This document shows, piece by piece, positions 24,988 through 34,065 of a stretch of 64,000 nucleotides of DNA. Position numbers and translations under genes: made by a program. The stretch is from Flavobacterium psychroterrae. Its GTDB lineage: Bacteria > Bacteroidota > Bacteroidia > Flavobacteriales > Flavobacteriaceae. The stretch covers positions 88,014 through 152,013 of the forward strand of contig NZ_JAGYVZ010000016.1 of assembly GCF_018380615.1 (NCBI RefSeq), written 5' to 3'. Under the pieces are notes generated by a model. That model saw only the letters and a list, made by a program, of their open reading frames with translations. It made no database searches and was not told the DNA's origin. Numbering within the stretch: position 1 is the stretch's first letter; every line of letters starts with the position of its first letter.

Positions 24988-26922
24988 ATGAAAAAATTAT
25001 ATATCCTAAGTTTAGTATTGAGTTTTACATTAGGTTTTGCTCAGACTAATTTAAAAAAGGCCGATGCACTGTTTAAAAGTTATTCCTATGCAGATGCATC
25101 AAAAGCCTACGAAGAATGCTTGCAGAACATCGAGAATCCATCGGCACAAACATTAAAAAATGCTGCAGATTCGTATTATTTTAATTCCGATGCCAGAAAT
25201 GCATTGAAATGGTACAAAAGATTATACGAAGTGCAAGGCAATAATTTAACCGATATCTATTATCTGCGATATATTCAAACAATGAAAGCAGTAATGGATT
25301 ATGACGATGCTGATAAATTAACAAAAGAATATCTGAATATAAAAGGAGATCAAAAAGAAATCAATCGATATGTTGCCCAGAAAAAGCAACTTGATAGTTT
25401 ATCAAAAGCAAAATCTCTTTACACTATTAAAAATTTAGATATAAATACCGGTAAATCAGATTTTGGAGCAACGTTTTATCAGGATCGAATTGTATTTACA
25501 TCAGCAAGGGATACCACAAAGTTTAGCGATAAATTGTATAACTGGAACAATCAGCCGTTTCTGAATTTATATGTTTCTGAAAGAAATCCTGCTGACGGAA
25601 GTCTGTTCAACGAAACCTTGTTTATTCCTAACGTAATGACAAAGTATCACGAAGCAACAGCAAGTTTTGCTGCCAACGGAAAAACAATGTACTATTCGAC
25701 AAACATCATCAAAAAAAATAAATTAGTTATTGACAGAGATAAAATCAATAATTTTCAAATTCTTAAAGGTGATATAATAGACGGAAAACTGGAAAACCCA
25801 CAAAAAGTTTTCTTTGATAACGATGCCTATTCAGTTGGACATCCTTGTTTAAGCGACGACGGACAATGGCTTTTCTTTGCATCAGATATGCCTGGCGGAT
25901 ACGGCGAAACCGATTTATATGTAGTGAAAATTGCAGATGACGGCACAATGAGTTCACCACAAAATCTTGGACCAAAAATCAACACAATTGGTAATGATCT
26001 TTTTCCATTTTTCCGTAACGGAATACTTTATTTTTCTTCAGATGGACATTACGGACTTGGAGATTTAGATGTATATGAAAGTAAATTTTTATCAGATGGA
26101 AATTTCACAACTCCGCGAAATCTTGGAGCACCAATAAACAGCAACAAAGATGATTTTACTTTTATAATCGACAAATTTGGAACTTATGGTTATGTTTCGT
26201 CAAATAGAGCAGGAGGTAAAGGCGATGACGATATCTATTCCTTTGTAAAAGGAGAACCTGTTTGCAACCAGAATATTTCAGGAAAAGCATCTGACAGAAA
26301 ATCTAAATTACCAATAACTGATGTTACAATTGTGGCTTATAATTCATACAACGAGATTCTGGCAGAGACAAAAACAAATTTCGAAGGAAAATATGCAGTA
26401 ACAGTTCCCTGTAATAAAACAGTTCGATTAGTGGCTACAAAAACAAACTACAGCAACGACGAAAAAACAGTTGAAACAACAAAGGAAAATGAAGGCGAAA
26501 TTATCGATGTCAATTTCGAATTAAGCAATTATGATGATTTAGTAGTTAAAAAGAAAGGTGTTGAAAAAGTAGACGTAAATCCAATTTATTTTGATTACGA
26601 CAAATTTGATATTACACCATTAGCTATCGATGAATTGTCTAAAGTAGTTTTCATTATGAGAAAATTTCCTAACATCAGAATCAAAATAGAATCGCACACA
26701 GATTCACGCGGGAAAGATGCCTACAACCTGAAACTTTCTGATAACAGAGCAAAATCTACAAGAGATTATATTGTTTCACAGCAAATAGATCCCTCAAGAA
26801 TAGAAAGTGCAATAGGTTACGGTGAAACCCGATTAATTAATAAATGTAAAAATGGAGTGAAATGTACAGAAGAAGAACATTTGTTAAACAGACGCTCAGA
26901 CTTTATCATTATTCAGAAATAG
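24988..26922 (+). CDS. PorE-like OmpA family protein (TPR, beta-propeller, CarboxypepD-like, OmpA)
   Basis: The 644-residue protein starts at ATG 24988 (MKKLYILSLVLSFTLGFAQ, signal peptide); the open frame back to 24895 overlaps sprF and is not used. Order: TPR-like repeats (~20-150), a WD40/PD40 propeller (~160-430; LSDDGQWLFFASDMPGGYG, FFRNGILYFSSDGHYGLGDLD), a carboxypeptidase-regulatory-like beta domain (~435-525), and a C-terminal OmpA peptidoglycan-binding domain (IYFDYDKFDITPLAIDEL, IESHTDSRGKDAYNLKLS). This is the layout of T9SS PorE, which links the secretion machine to the cell wall. It lies 13 bp after the sprF-like gene and completes an adhesin, partner and anchor operon. Confidence 0.9.
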   Translation: MKKLYILSLVLSFTLGFAQTNLKKADALFKSYSYADASKAYEECLQNIENPSAQTLKNAADSYYFNSDARNALKWYKRLYEVQGNNLTDIYYLRYIQTMKAVMDYDDADKLTKEYLNIKGDQKEINRYVAQKKQLDSLSKAKSLYTIKNLDINTGKSDFGATFYQDRIVFTSARDTTKFSDKLYNWNNQPFLNLYVSERNPADGSLFNETLFIPNVMTKYHEATASFAANGKTMYYSTNIIKKNKLVIDRDKINNFQILKGDIIDGKLENPQKVFFDNDAYSVGHPCLSDDGQWLFFASDMPGGYGETDLYVVKIADDGTMSSPQNLGPKINTIGNDLFPFFRNGILYFSSDGHYGLGDLDVYESKFLSDGNFTTPRNLGAPINSNKDDFTFIIDKFGTYGYVSSNRAGGKGDDDIYSFVKGEPVCNQNISGKASDRKSKLPITDVTIVAYNSYNEILAETKTNFEGKYAVTVPCNKTVRLVATKTNYSNDEKTVETTKENEGEIIDVNFELSNYDDLVVKKKGVEKVDVNPIYFDYDKFDITPLAIDELSKVVFIMRKFPNIRIKIESHTDSRGKDAYNLKLSDNRAKSTRDYIVSQQIDPSRIESAIGYGETRLINKCKNGVKCTEEEHLLNRRSDFIIIQK

Positions 26923-26925
26923 TTT

Positions 26926-27070
26926 TATATTTGCATTGTAATTAGTTGATTATCAGTGTAAAGTTATAAAGCGAAGAGACCATTTGGAAGTTGGTTTTGT
27001 TTAAATTCTTTTTAAGAATAATGGGCAAGAAGAAAATCAAGTTGCATCGTTTTGCAACTTGATTTTTGAT
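26926..27070 (+). ncRNA. Candidate small RNA between the OmpA gene and ligA
   Basis: TATATTTG at 26926-26933 fits the -7 consensus and lies just after the OmpA-gene stop codon. A strong terminator hairpin follows at 27033-27066. An internal hairpin ATTCTT/AAGAAT lies near 27005-27019. No ORF of useful size lies between. This would give a transcript of about 130 nt. No -33 TTG is visible, and the hairpin could simply be the terminator of the upstream operon. Confidence 0.35.
27033..27070 (+). terminator. Strong terminator hairpin before ligA
   Basis: A perfect 14-bp stem, AAAATCAAGTTGCA (27033-27046) with its complement at 27053-27066, with a six-base loop and a T-rich right side. It ends either the adhesin operon or the candidate small RNA. 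Confidence 0.85.
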
Positions 27071-27114
27071 TTTATAAAAGTTTGTTTTTTACTGTTTTTT
27101 CAACAAAATAATCC

Positions 27115-27122
27115 TAATTTTG
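27115..27122 (+). promoter_or_regulatory. -7 element (TAATTTTG) upstream of ligA
   Basis: TAATTTTG matches TAnnTTTG and lies 45 bp before the ligA ATG and downstream of the terminator. A TTG at the right distance for -33 is not evident. Confidence 0.4.
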
Positions 27123-27167
27123 AGATTCAGTTATTCTAAAACACAACCTCCAGTATTTTAATATTTT

Positions 27168-29174
27168 ATGAGTATTCAAGAAACAATTCAGACTTTAAGA
27201 GACGAACTTAATCAACATAATTACAACTATTATGTCTTAGACAATGCCACAATTTCTGATTATGATTTTGATATAAAACTAAAAGAACTGCAGGAATTAG
27301 AAAATAAACATCCTGAATTTTTTGATGAAGATTCGCCAACTTTACGTGTAGGAGGTTCAGTAACAAAAAACTTTAAAACTATTGCGCATCAATACCGCAT
27401 GTATTCCTTAGATAATTCATATTCTAAAGAAGATTTACTCGATTGGGAAAACCGAATCCAAAGAGTTTTAGGAAATGTAGATTTGCAATATACCTGCGAA
27501 TTAAAATACGATGGAGCATCGATAAGTATTACCTATGAAAACGGAAAACTGGTTCAGGCATTAACCCGGGGCGATGGCTTTCAGGGAGATGAGGTAACCA
27601 ATAACATCAAAACCATAAAATCGATTCCGTTAAAACTAAAAGGAAATTATCCGGAAAGATTTGACATTCGAGGTGAAATTATTCTGCCATTTGCGGGTTT
27701 CACAAAAATGAATCAGGAATTAATCGAAATTGGAGAAACCCCATATTCAAACCCAAGAAACACAGCATCAGGAAGTTTAAAATTGCAAGACAGCGCTGAG
27801 GTTGCAAAACGTCCGCTAGAATGTTTATTGTACTTTGTTACAGGAAATAATTTACCCTTTTCATCCCAGTTTGAAGGACTAGAATCAGCCAGAAAGTGGG
27901 GGTTCAAAGTACCATCCGAAGCTAAACTTGTCAGTAATATGCAGGAAGTTTTTGACTTTATTGATTATTGGGATACACATCGTCATACACTACCATATGA
28001 AACAGATGGCGTAGTGATAAAAGTAAACAGCATTCAGCATCAGGAAGAATTAGGTTATACCGCAAAATCTCCTCGCTGGGCAATTGCCTATAAATTCAAA
28101 TCTGAACAAGTTTCAACACTTTTAAATTCAATTACATATCAGGTTGGTCGTACCGGAGCAATAACGCCCGTAGCAAATTTATTACCCGTACAATTAGCAG
28201 GAACAATTGTAAAAAGAGCTTCATTGCACAATGCAGATCAAATTGCAAAATTAGATATCAGAATAAATGATACCGTTTTTGTTGAAAAAGGAGGAGAAAT
28301 CATTCCTAAAATTATCGCAGTAGATTTAACCCAACGTCCGGAAAATTCAGAACCAACACAATACATCACACATTGTCCGGAATGTCAAACCGAATTAGTT
28401 CGAAATGAAGGAGAAGCTAATCATTATTGCCCTAATTTTTACGGATGCCCTCCGCAAATTATAGGCAGAATCCAACATTATATTTCAAGAAAAGCAATGG
28501 ATATTGAAGGTCTTGGAGGAGAAACCGTAGCGTTACTTTTTAAGAATAATCTCGTTCATAATTATGCTGATTTATACGAATTGAAAGTAGATGATATTTT
28601 GCATTTAGAAAGAATGGCAAAAAAATCAGCAGAAAATTTGGTAAACGGAGTAGAAAAATCCAAAGAAATTCCTTTTGAGAGCGTTCTTTTTGCACTCGGA
28701 ATTCGTTTTGTTGGAGAAACCGTAGCGAAGAAATTAGCCAAACATTACAAAAATATAGAAGCATTAAGTAAAGCTTCTTTAATGGAATTGATTCTTGTCG
28801 ATGAAATTGGAGAACGAATTGCAAAAAGTGTAATTGAATTTTTTGAAAACGAAGAAAATCAAAAAATTATCGAACGCCTAAAAAGTTACGGAGTTCAATT
28901 TGAAATTGTAGAAAAAATAAACCCGAATGCGACCATAAAATTCGTAGGGAAAACATTTGTAGTTTCAGGAGTATTTGCACAATTTTCAAGAGACGATTTA
29001 AAGAAAGCTATTGAAGATAACGGCGGTAAAGTAGGAAGTTCAATTTCTGCCAAAACTGATTTTGTAGTTGCAGGAGATAATATGGGACCGGCAAAATTAG
29101 AAAAAGCCAACAAACTAAATATTCCGATATTATCTGAGGAAGATTTTATAAACAAATTAAATGAAAGCGAATAA
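27168..29174 (+). CDS. ligA: NAD-dependent DNA ligase
   Basis: A complete 668-residue LigA that seals nicks in replication and repair. It has the N-terminal Ia domain (HNYNYYVLDNATISDYDFD), the adenylation site CELKYDGAS (K113), the TRGDGFQGDEVTNN and YETDGVVIKVN motifs, an OB fold, a Cys4 zinc finger (CPEC ... CPNFYGC), helix-hairpin-helix repeats (GIRFVGETVAKKLAKHY), and a C-terminal BRCT domain (GKTFVVSGVF, GGKVGSSISAKTDFVVAG). The last 14 bases overlap the next membrane-protein gene. Confidence 0.98.
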   Translation: MSIQETIQTLRDELNQHNYNYYVLDNATISDYDFDIKLKELQELENKHPEFFDEDSPTLRVGGSVTKNFKTIAHQYRMYSLDNSYSKEDLLDWENRIQRVLGNVDLQYTCELKYDGASISITYENGKLVQALTRGDGFQGDEVTNNIKTIKSIPLKLKGNYPERFDIRGEIILPFAGFTKMNQELIEIGETPYSNPRNTASGSLKLQDSAEVAKRPLECLLYFVTGNNLPFSSQFEGLESARKWGFKVPSEAKLVSNMQEVFDFIDYWDTHRHTLPYETDGVVIKVNSIQHQEELGYTAKSPRWAIAYKFKSEQVSTLLNSITYQVGRTGAITPVANLLPVQLAGTIVKRASLHNADQIAKLDIRINDTVFVEKGGEIIPKIIAVDLTQRPENSEPTQYITHCPECQTELVRNEGEANHYCPNFYGCPPQIIGRIQHYISRKAMDIEGLGGETVALLFKNNLVHNYADLYELKVDDILHLERMAKKSAENLVNGVEKSKEIPFESVLFALGIRFVGETVAKKLAKHYKNIEALSKASLMELILVDEIGERIAKSVIEFFENEENQKIIERLKSYGVQFEIVEKINPNATIKFVGKTFVVSGVFAQFSRDDLKKAIEDNGGKVGSSISAKTDFVVAGDNMGPAKLEKANKLNIPILSEEDFINKLNESE

Positions 29175-29856
29175 ACCGTCTTTGATTTTGTTTTTTCTGG
29201 CACTGTTGTGCACAATTATTTTTGATTATACACAACAAGATGTTTTTGCACTCTATGCAAAAGCCATTGTACTTCCTGCAATTTTTATATATTATTTAAT
29301 CAGCAGCGATTTTAAAGTAGGAAAAGCAGAAGGTTTAATTTTCTTCTTTTGCTTTATAGGTCAAGTTTTTGATTTAATGGATATTGAGATTTCTGAAATA
29401 GGAGGGATTTGGAGTTTTTTAATTGTCTACCTTTTAATTTTAATCCTTATAATAACCGGACATCAAAAAATAAGTCTAAAACGAAAAGATATATTACCAG
29501 TTTCAATAGTAGTAATATTTATAGTTTACTTGCTTGTTTCAGTATTAAGCCTTCAATTTGACAATATGAAAAAGTTCAACACATTATATACTTTCTACGG
29601 AATTGTATTGAGTGTTTTGAGCTACTTTTCATTTGTGAATTACATAACCAAAGGAACACATATTACCCTGTTAATGTCACTAATGGCAATTAGTTATATA
29701 TTTTCGGATATATTCTATATTTTCAATGAATACTTTTCCTATTCGGTAGTTTTAGTTTTAATACGGGATATAACTCAAATTTTGGCTTATTTCTTTATGG
29801 TAGAATACTTTTTAGAAAAAGCCAAAATTCAAAAAAAGGTTTTACACAATAATTGA
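29161..29856 (+). CDS. Polytopic membrane protein, possibly YhhN-like
   Basis: A 231-residue protein that is almost entirely hydrophobic, with about eight predicted membrane helices. The general shape and the segment GLIFFFCFIGQVFDLMDIE resemble the YhhN/TMEM86 lysoplasmalogenase-type family, but identity is too uncertain to assign an activity. The ATG overlaps the ligA stop by 14 bp, indicating translational coupling. The 3' end overlaps the convergent phosphoesterase gene by 15 bp, so no terminator separates them. Confidence 0.8.
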   Translation: MKANKPSLILFFLALLCTIIFDYTQQDVFALYAKAIVLPAIFIYYLISSDFKVGKAEGLIFFFCFIGQVFDLMDIEISEIGGIWSFLIVYLLILILIITGHQKISLKRKDILPVSIVVIFIVYLLVSVLSLQFDNMKKFNTLYTFYGIVLSVLSYFSFVNYITKGTHITLLMSLMAISYIFSDIFYIFNEYFSYSVVLVLIRDITQILAYFFMVEYFLEKAKIQKKVLHNN

Positions 29857-30753
29857 TCTTCCCTGATTGGTGTGCGCTTTATCCTTATCGAAATAAAAAT
29901 CGATACGGCCTAAATTGATTCCGTAGCAACCCACCTGGTTGACCAAAACATCTTGTCCCGCTTTGTTTTTAACAATTGTAGGTTTATCTAAAAATGTATG
30001 CGTGTGTCCGCCAATAATCAAATCAATATCCTGAGTTAGTTCAGCAAATTTCAAATCAGAAATTTTATTCTCTTCGTCCTTATATTTATATCCCAAATGC
30101 GAAAGACAAATTACCAAATCACATTTTTCTTGTTTTTTCAATAATTGCGTCATATCCTGAGCAACTTCTACAGGATTATTATAAACAGTTTCCTTATAAA
30201 GTTGTTTGTCAACCAATCCCGCAAGTTCAATACCTACACCAAAAACACCAACTTTAATTCCGTTTTTCTTAAAAATTTTATACGGTTTTACAAGACCGCC
30301 CATGACCGTATTTTTAAAGTCATAATTCGAATTGATAAATTCAAAAGTAGCGTGAGGCATTTGAGCATATAATCCGTCAAGACCATTATCAAAATCATGA
30401 TTACCAATAGTTGATGCATCATATTTCATCATACTCATCAACTTAAATTCAAGTTCACCACCATAATAATTAAAGTACGGAGTTCCCTGAAAAATATCTC
30501 CTGCATCTAACAAAAGAACATTTGGATTTTCCTGACGAATAGTTTCAATAAGTGCAGCTCTTCTCGAAACACCGCCTTTATTAGGATTACGTGGATCATC
30601 AGCCGGAAAAGGATCTATATGGCTGTGAACATCATTAGTATGTAGAATCGTTAAGTGTTTAATATCGCTCGTTTCAAAACTGCTTAATGACAAACCTAAA
30701 CTTAATAAGGCAGTACCTGCAGCTGTTTTTTCGATAAATTCTCTTCTTTTCAT
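29842..30753 (-). CDS. 5'-nucleotidase metallophosphoesterase domain protein (Tat-like signal)
   Basis: This 303-residue calcineurin-like phosphoesterase matches the N-terminal half of UshA-type 5'-nucleotidases. Metal-binding motifs are LHTNDVHSH, DAGDIFQGTPYFN, GNHDFDNG, LSHLGYKYK and GGHTHTFLD. It starts MKRREFIEKTAAGTALLSLG, a twin-arginine-like signal sequence, so it is probably exported folded. The C-terminal nucleotidase domain is encoded separately by the next minus-strand gene upstream (30889-31668). Together they form a split enzyme for extracytoplasmic nucleotide or phosphate scavenging. Confidence 0.9.
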   Translation of the reverse strand: MKRREFIEKTAAGTALLSLGLSLSSFETSDIKHLTILHTNDVHSHIDPFPADDPRNPNKGGVSRRAALIETIRQENPNVLLLDAGDIFQGTPYFNYYGGELEFKLMSMMKYDASTIGNHDFDNGLDGLYAQMPHATFEFINSNYDFKNTVMGGLVKPYKIFKKNGIKVGVFGVGIELAGLVDKQLYKETVYNNPVEVAQDMTQLLKKQEKCDLVICLSHLGYKYKDEENKISDLKFAELTQDIDLIIGGHTHTFLDKPTIVKNKAGQDVLVNQVGCYGINLGRIDFYFDKDKAHTNQGRSIIV

Positions 30754-30800
30754 TTTATATATTTTTTGCGGAAAGGGACATTATAATTGATTGTTTTTTT

Positions 30801-30871
30801 TGCCACGAATTGCACGAATTTCCACGAATTTTTTGAATACTAATTAGTGCAAATTCGTGCAATTCGTGTCA
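30801..30871. repeat. Palindromic CACGAATT-type repeat between the two nucleotidase genes
   Basis: The 25-base arms at 30801-30825 and 30847-30871 are reverse complements apart from two mismatches; each contains ACGAATTGCACGAATT. The 21-base loop is AT-rich. Similar arms recur at 47751, 54577 and 56406. It lies between the two halves of the split nucleotidase and may reduce read-through or stabilise the upstream mRNA. Confidence 0.85.
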
Positions 30872-30888
30872 AACTTTTTCTCTTAATA

Positions 30889-31668
30889 TTATTCTTCGGT
30901 AATTCTGATATTTTTTGCAACAGGAATTGTATCAACTTGTTTAAAATAATCAATCAATACATTTCGAAGTTTATAATTCAGATCAAATTTCTCCACACCT
31001 TTTGCGAAAAAAGACATACTGTCACCGCCATTTGCTAAATAATCATTTGTAGCAACATAATAAACTTTGTTTAAATCCAGAGGTTTTCCCTGAATCAGAA
31101 TATTTTTTGCCGTATTATCTTTTGCAATTGTAAAAGTCATTCCTGATAAAGGCTGTGCTTTTTGTACCTTAATAATATAAGACGTGATTTCAAGAATTTG
31201 TTCTCCTTTTAATCCTATTACAACCAAATTGTTTTCAAAAGGCATAATTTCAAAAGCAGTTCTTGTAGTAACATTTCCTTTTGGTAAAATCGCTCTGATA
31301 CCACCATGATTCAATAAACATAAATCTATAGTTTTTTTCTCACGTGATTTAAAAACAATATTTCCTCTTTCAACACAAACATCAGCTAAAAGATTTCCAA
31401 TACTGGTTTGCCATTTACCCGTGCTTTTATCAAGAGTTTCAGGACAATACGCTAAAACGCTGTCTAAATCCTTATTAATGTGATCTCTGTAAGGTTTAAT
31501 AAATTTTTCAATTGAAGGAGTTTCAGCACCTTTTTCATTGATTGGAAGTTGTTTTCCTTCTATCTTCGTCAAATTATAGTTTTTCTGACTGCAAGAAGTT
31601 ATAAAAAAAAGTGTTAAGAATATAACAAAAGGTTTCAAAAATCCGTTATACTTTTTTAGTTTTACCAT
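30889..31668 (-). CDS. 5'-nucleotidase C-terminal domain lipoprotein
   Basis: A 259-residue lipoprotein; the lipobox-like FFITSCSQ near residue 25 follows a hydrophobic stretch. The rest matches the 5'-nucleotidase C-terminal (substrate-specificity) domain: IGNLLADVCVERG, LCLLNHGGIRAILPKGNVTTRTAFEIMPFENNLVVIGLKGEQI and VYYVATNDYLANGGDSMSFF. It is upstream of and on the same strand as the phosphoesterase half, 135 bp away with a palindrome between. The first 25 residues are basic and hydrophobic, as expected for a signal peptide. Confidence 0.9.
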   Translation of the reverse strand: MVKLKKYNGFLKPFVIFLTLFFITSCSQKNYNLTKIEGKQLPINEKGAETPSIEKFIKPYRDHINKDLDSVLAYCPETLDKSTGKWQTSIGNLLADVCVERGNIVFKSREKKTIDLCLLNHGGIRAILPKGNVTTRTAFEIMPFENNLVVIGLKGEQILEITSYIIKVQKAQPLSGMTFTIAKDNTAKNILIQGKPLDLNKVYYVATNDYLANGGDSMSFFAKGVEKFDLNYKLRNVLIDYFKQVDTIPVAKNIRITEE

Positions 31669-31689
31669 CTTAAATGCGACTTAAATAAT

Positions 31690-31697
31690 TAATTTTG
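31690..31697 (+). promoter_or_regulatory. -7 element (TAATTTTG) for the DUF6913-dapA unit
   Basis: TAATTTTG fits TAnnTTTG and lies 18 bp upstream of the ATG at 31716, in the divergent spacer from the nucleotidase lipoprotein. No -33 TTG is seen at the usual distance. Confidence 0.4.
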
Positions 31698-31715
31698 TAA
31701 TCTGGCAAAAGTACT

Positions 31716-32228
31716 ATGTTTTTAAATTATATAAAGGAATTTTTTGTAAAAAAATCATTAAAAAATAACTTGAATAATGTCAAAAACGAAGTCTTTACAA
31801 GCAACATACAAACAATTGGTTTACTGGTTGATGAAAGCAATTTTAATCATTCAGAAGACATAGTAAAGGAATTAGTCTCGCAAGGAATAGCCCCAAAAAA
31901 TATAAAAATTGTTGTGTATCGAAGTAAACTCAAAGAAAAAGAAACCTATTCCCTGCCTACATTTGGTAAAAAAGACATCAGTTGGAACGGAGGAATTACA
32001 GCAGATTTTTTAAATGAATTTACAGAAACAGAATTTGATCTTTTGATAAGTTACTATAATATCGAAACAGCCGTTTTGATGATGATAACAAGTAAATCAA
32101 AAGCTAAATTTAAAGTAGGGTTTGCATCTGTTGATGAAAATTTAAATCGATGGATGATAGATACCGCTATAGAAAATTATAAACTATTCGTTCACGAACT
32201 GTTTAAGTATTTAAAGAGTATAAAATAA
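31716..32228 (+). CDS. Conserved flavobacterial protein, DUF6913-like
   Basis: A 170-residue soluble protein with no signal peptide. A basic N-terminal helix (FLNYIKEFFVKKSLKNNL) is followed by an alpha/beta region (TIGLLVDESNF, IKIVVYRSKLKEKE, FDLLISYYNIETAVLMMITSKSKAKFKVGFA). I recognise it as the small family that precedes dapA in flavobacteria, probably DUF6913; its function is unknown. The gap to dapA is 15 bp, so they are likely co-transcribed. Confidence 0.75.
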   Translation: MFLNYIKEFFVKKSLKNNLNNVKNEVFTSNIQTIGLLVDESNFNHSEDIVKELVSQGIAPKNIKIVVYRSKLKEKETYSLPTFGKKDISWNGGITADFLNEFTETEFDLLISYYNIETAVLMMITSKSKAKFKVGFASVDENLNRWMIDTAIENYKLFVHELFKYLKSIK

Positions 32229-32243
32229 AATATATATCAGAAT

Positions 32244-33125
32244 ATGCAATCATTAATAGGAACTGGTGTTGCCCTTGTAACTCCATTTAAAAAAGACTTT
32301 TCAATAGATATCGAAGCTTTACAGCGAATCGTTAACTTTTCGATAGACGGAGGAGTTGAATATCTTGTAGTTATGGGAACAACAGCAGAAAATGCAACCT
32401 TAACTCAAGCCGAAAAAGAATTGGTTATTACTACTGTAATCGACACAAATAAAGGAAGATTGCCTTTAGTACTTGGAGTTGGAGGCAATAATACAATGCA
32501 AATCGTAGAAGAATTAAAAACAAGAGATTTTTCGGCTTTTGAAGCTATACTTTCTGTTTCTCCTTATTATAATAAACCAACGCAAGAAGGAATTTATCAG
32601 CATTTTAAAGCCATTGCCGAAGCTTCACCAATTCCGGTAATATTATATAATGTACCGGGAAGAACATCAAGTAATATGTTGCCTTCAACAGTAATTCGTC
32701 TGGCAAATGATTTTAAAAATGTAGTGGCTATAAAAGAAGCTGCAGGAGATATCGTGCAGGCAATGCAATTGATTAAAAATGCGCCAAAAGAATTTCTTGT
32801 GATTTCAGGAGATGATATGATCGCTTTACCAATTGTTTTAGCGGGTGGAGCAGGAGTAATTTCAGTTATTGGACAAGGTTTTCCGAAAGAATTTTCAGAA
32901 ATGATTCGTTTAGGATTGAATAAAAAGGTAAATGAAGCGTTTAAAACACAATATTTTTTATCAGATTGTATTGATATGATTTTTGAACAAGGAAATCCTG
33001 CAGGAATCAAACAAGTCTTTCAAGCCCTTGGTATTGCTGACAACACAGTACGTTTGCCATTAGTAACCGTAGATGATTCGTTAGCACAGAGATTGAGTGA
33101 GTTTGTGAAAAACAGCATAAAATAA
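32244..33125 (+). CDS. dapA: 4-hydroxy-tetrahydrodipicolinate synthase
   Basis: A 293-residue class I aldolase-fold enzyme that condenses pyruvate with aspartate semialdehyde, the first committed step to lysine and meso-diaminopimelate. Visible active-site elements: GTTAENATL (phosphate-like GTTGE loop), YYNKPTQEGIYQHF, the catalytic Tyr in YNVPGRTS, and the Schiff-base Lys in VVAIKEAAGD, then ISGDDMIALPIVLAGGAGVISV. The length is standard. It supplies peptidoglycan precursors and is probably expressed with the DUF6913-like gene. Confidence 0.97.
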   Translation: MQSLIGTGVALVTPFKKDFSIDIEALQRIVNFSIDGGVEYLVVMGTTAENATLTQAEKELVITTVIDTNKGRLPLVLGVGGNNTMQIVEELKTRDFSAFEAILSVSPYYNKPTQEGIYQHFKAIAEASPIPVILYNVPGRTSSNMLPSTVIRLANDFKNVVAIKEAAGDIVQAMQLIKNAPKEFLVISGDDMIALPIVLAGGAGVISVIGQGFPKEFSEMIRLGLNKKVNEAFKTQYFLSDCIDMIFEQGNPAGIKQVFQALGIADNTVRLPLVTVDDSLAQRLSEFVKNSIK

Positions 33126-33164
33126 GAGTAAGATTGCCGGTATTTTATTATACCAAAAAATATT

Positions 33165-33194
33165 TTGTAGTAGCTAAATTAATAACTAAATTTG
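33165..33194 (+). promoter_or_regulatory. Promoter of the bamD-omega-coaBC cluster
   Basis: TTG at 33165-33167 and TAAATTTG at 33187-33194, separated by 19 nt, match the Bacteroidota consensus. The bamD ATG lies 67 bp downstream. Confidence 0.7.
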
Positions 33195-33261
33195 CCACCG
33201 GAACTTCGGTGTGATTTTGCTTTGGCATAATTGTCTAAGAAATCATAATAAAAGTAAGAAA

Positions 33262-34056
33262 ATGAAAAAAATAGTATCTCTATTAATTGTTGTTGTCCTT
33301 TTTTGTTCTTGTAGTGAATACCAAAAAGCATTGAAAAATGAAGATGTTGCAGCCAAATTTGATGTGGCAACAAAAATGTATGATGCTGGTAAATATTCAA
33401 AAGCCATTCGACTTTTTGAACAATTGGCACCTTCATACAGAGGTAAACCTCAGGCAGAGAAACTTTTTTACATGTTTTCACAATCTTACTACAAATCAAA
33501 ACAATACTATTTAGCAGGATATCAATTTGAAAGTTTTGTTTCAGGTTATCCACGTAGTGAAAAAGTACAGGAAGCTGCATTTTTAGGAGCTTACAGTTAT
33601 TCAAAACTAGCACCTGTTTACAGTTTAGATCAAACTGATACAGTAAAAGCATTAGAAAAATTACAAGCATTTATTGATAATTATCCAAACTCAGAATACA
33701 TTGTTCAGGCTAACGAAGCAGTGAAAGTATTAAACGGAAAATTAGAGAAAAAAGCATACGAAAACGCAAAAGGATACAACACGATTTCAGATTATAAATC
33801 AGCATTAATTGCATTTGATAATTTTATCGCTGATTTCCCTGGAACACCTTTTAAGGAAGATGCGTTGTTTTACAAATACGATTCAGCATATAAATTAGCA
33901 ATAAACAGTATTCCTGCAAAAATGCAAGAACGTTTAAACGTTGCAAAAGCGGCTTATAATAACTTAATTAAGTTCAATAGCGCTACAAAATACAAAAAAC
34001 AGGCAGACGAAATGAATGCCAGAGTTGAAACAGATTTACAAAAATTTACTAAATAA
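33262..34056 (+). CDS. bamD: Outer-membrane assembly lipoprotein BamD (YfiO)
   Basis: A 264-residue lipoprotein of the BAM complex that inserts barrel proteins in the outer membrane. The start at 33262 (MKKIVSLLIVVVLFCSCSEYQ) gives a signal peptide with a lipobox ending at Cys 17 or so; the open frame back to 33211 lacks any of this. TPR-like helices follow: MYDAGKYSKAIRLFEQLAPSYRG, FYMFSQSYYKSKQYYLAGYQFESFV, and an ALEKLQAFIDNYPNSEYI block. It heads the cluster bamD-omega-coaBC-porD-recN, a conserved flavobacterial order. Confidence 0.93.
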   Translation: MKKIVSLLIVVVLFCSCSEYQKALKNEDVAAKFDVATKMYDAGKYSKAIRLFEQLAPSYRGKPQAEKLFYMFSQSYYKSKQYYLAGYQFESFVSGYPRSEKVQEAAFLGAYSYSKLAPVYSLDQTDTVKALEKLQAFIDNYPNSEYIVQANEAVKVLNGKLEKKAYENAKGYNTISDYKSALIAFDNFIADFPGTPFKEDALFYKYDSAYKLAINSIPAKMQERLNVAKAAYNNLIKFNSATKYKKQADEMNARVETDLQKFTK

Positions 34057-34065
34057 AATAAAGTC

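Noticed and set aside
33179..33670. 163-codon minus-strand frame over the bamD start
   Set aside because: It is antisense to bamD and its promoter, with low-complexity hydrophobic sequence; bamD is strongly supported.
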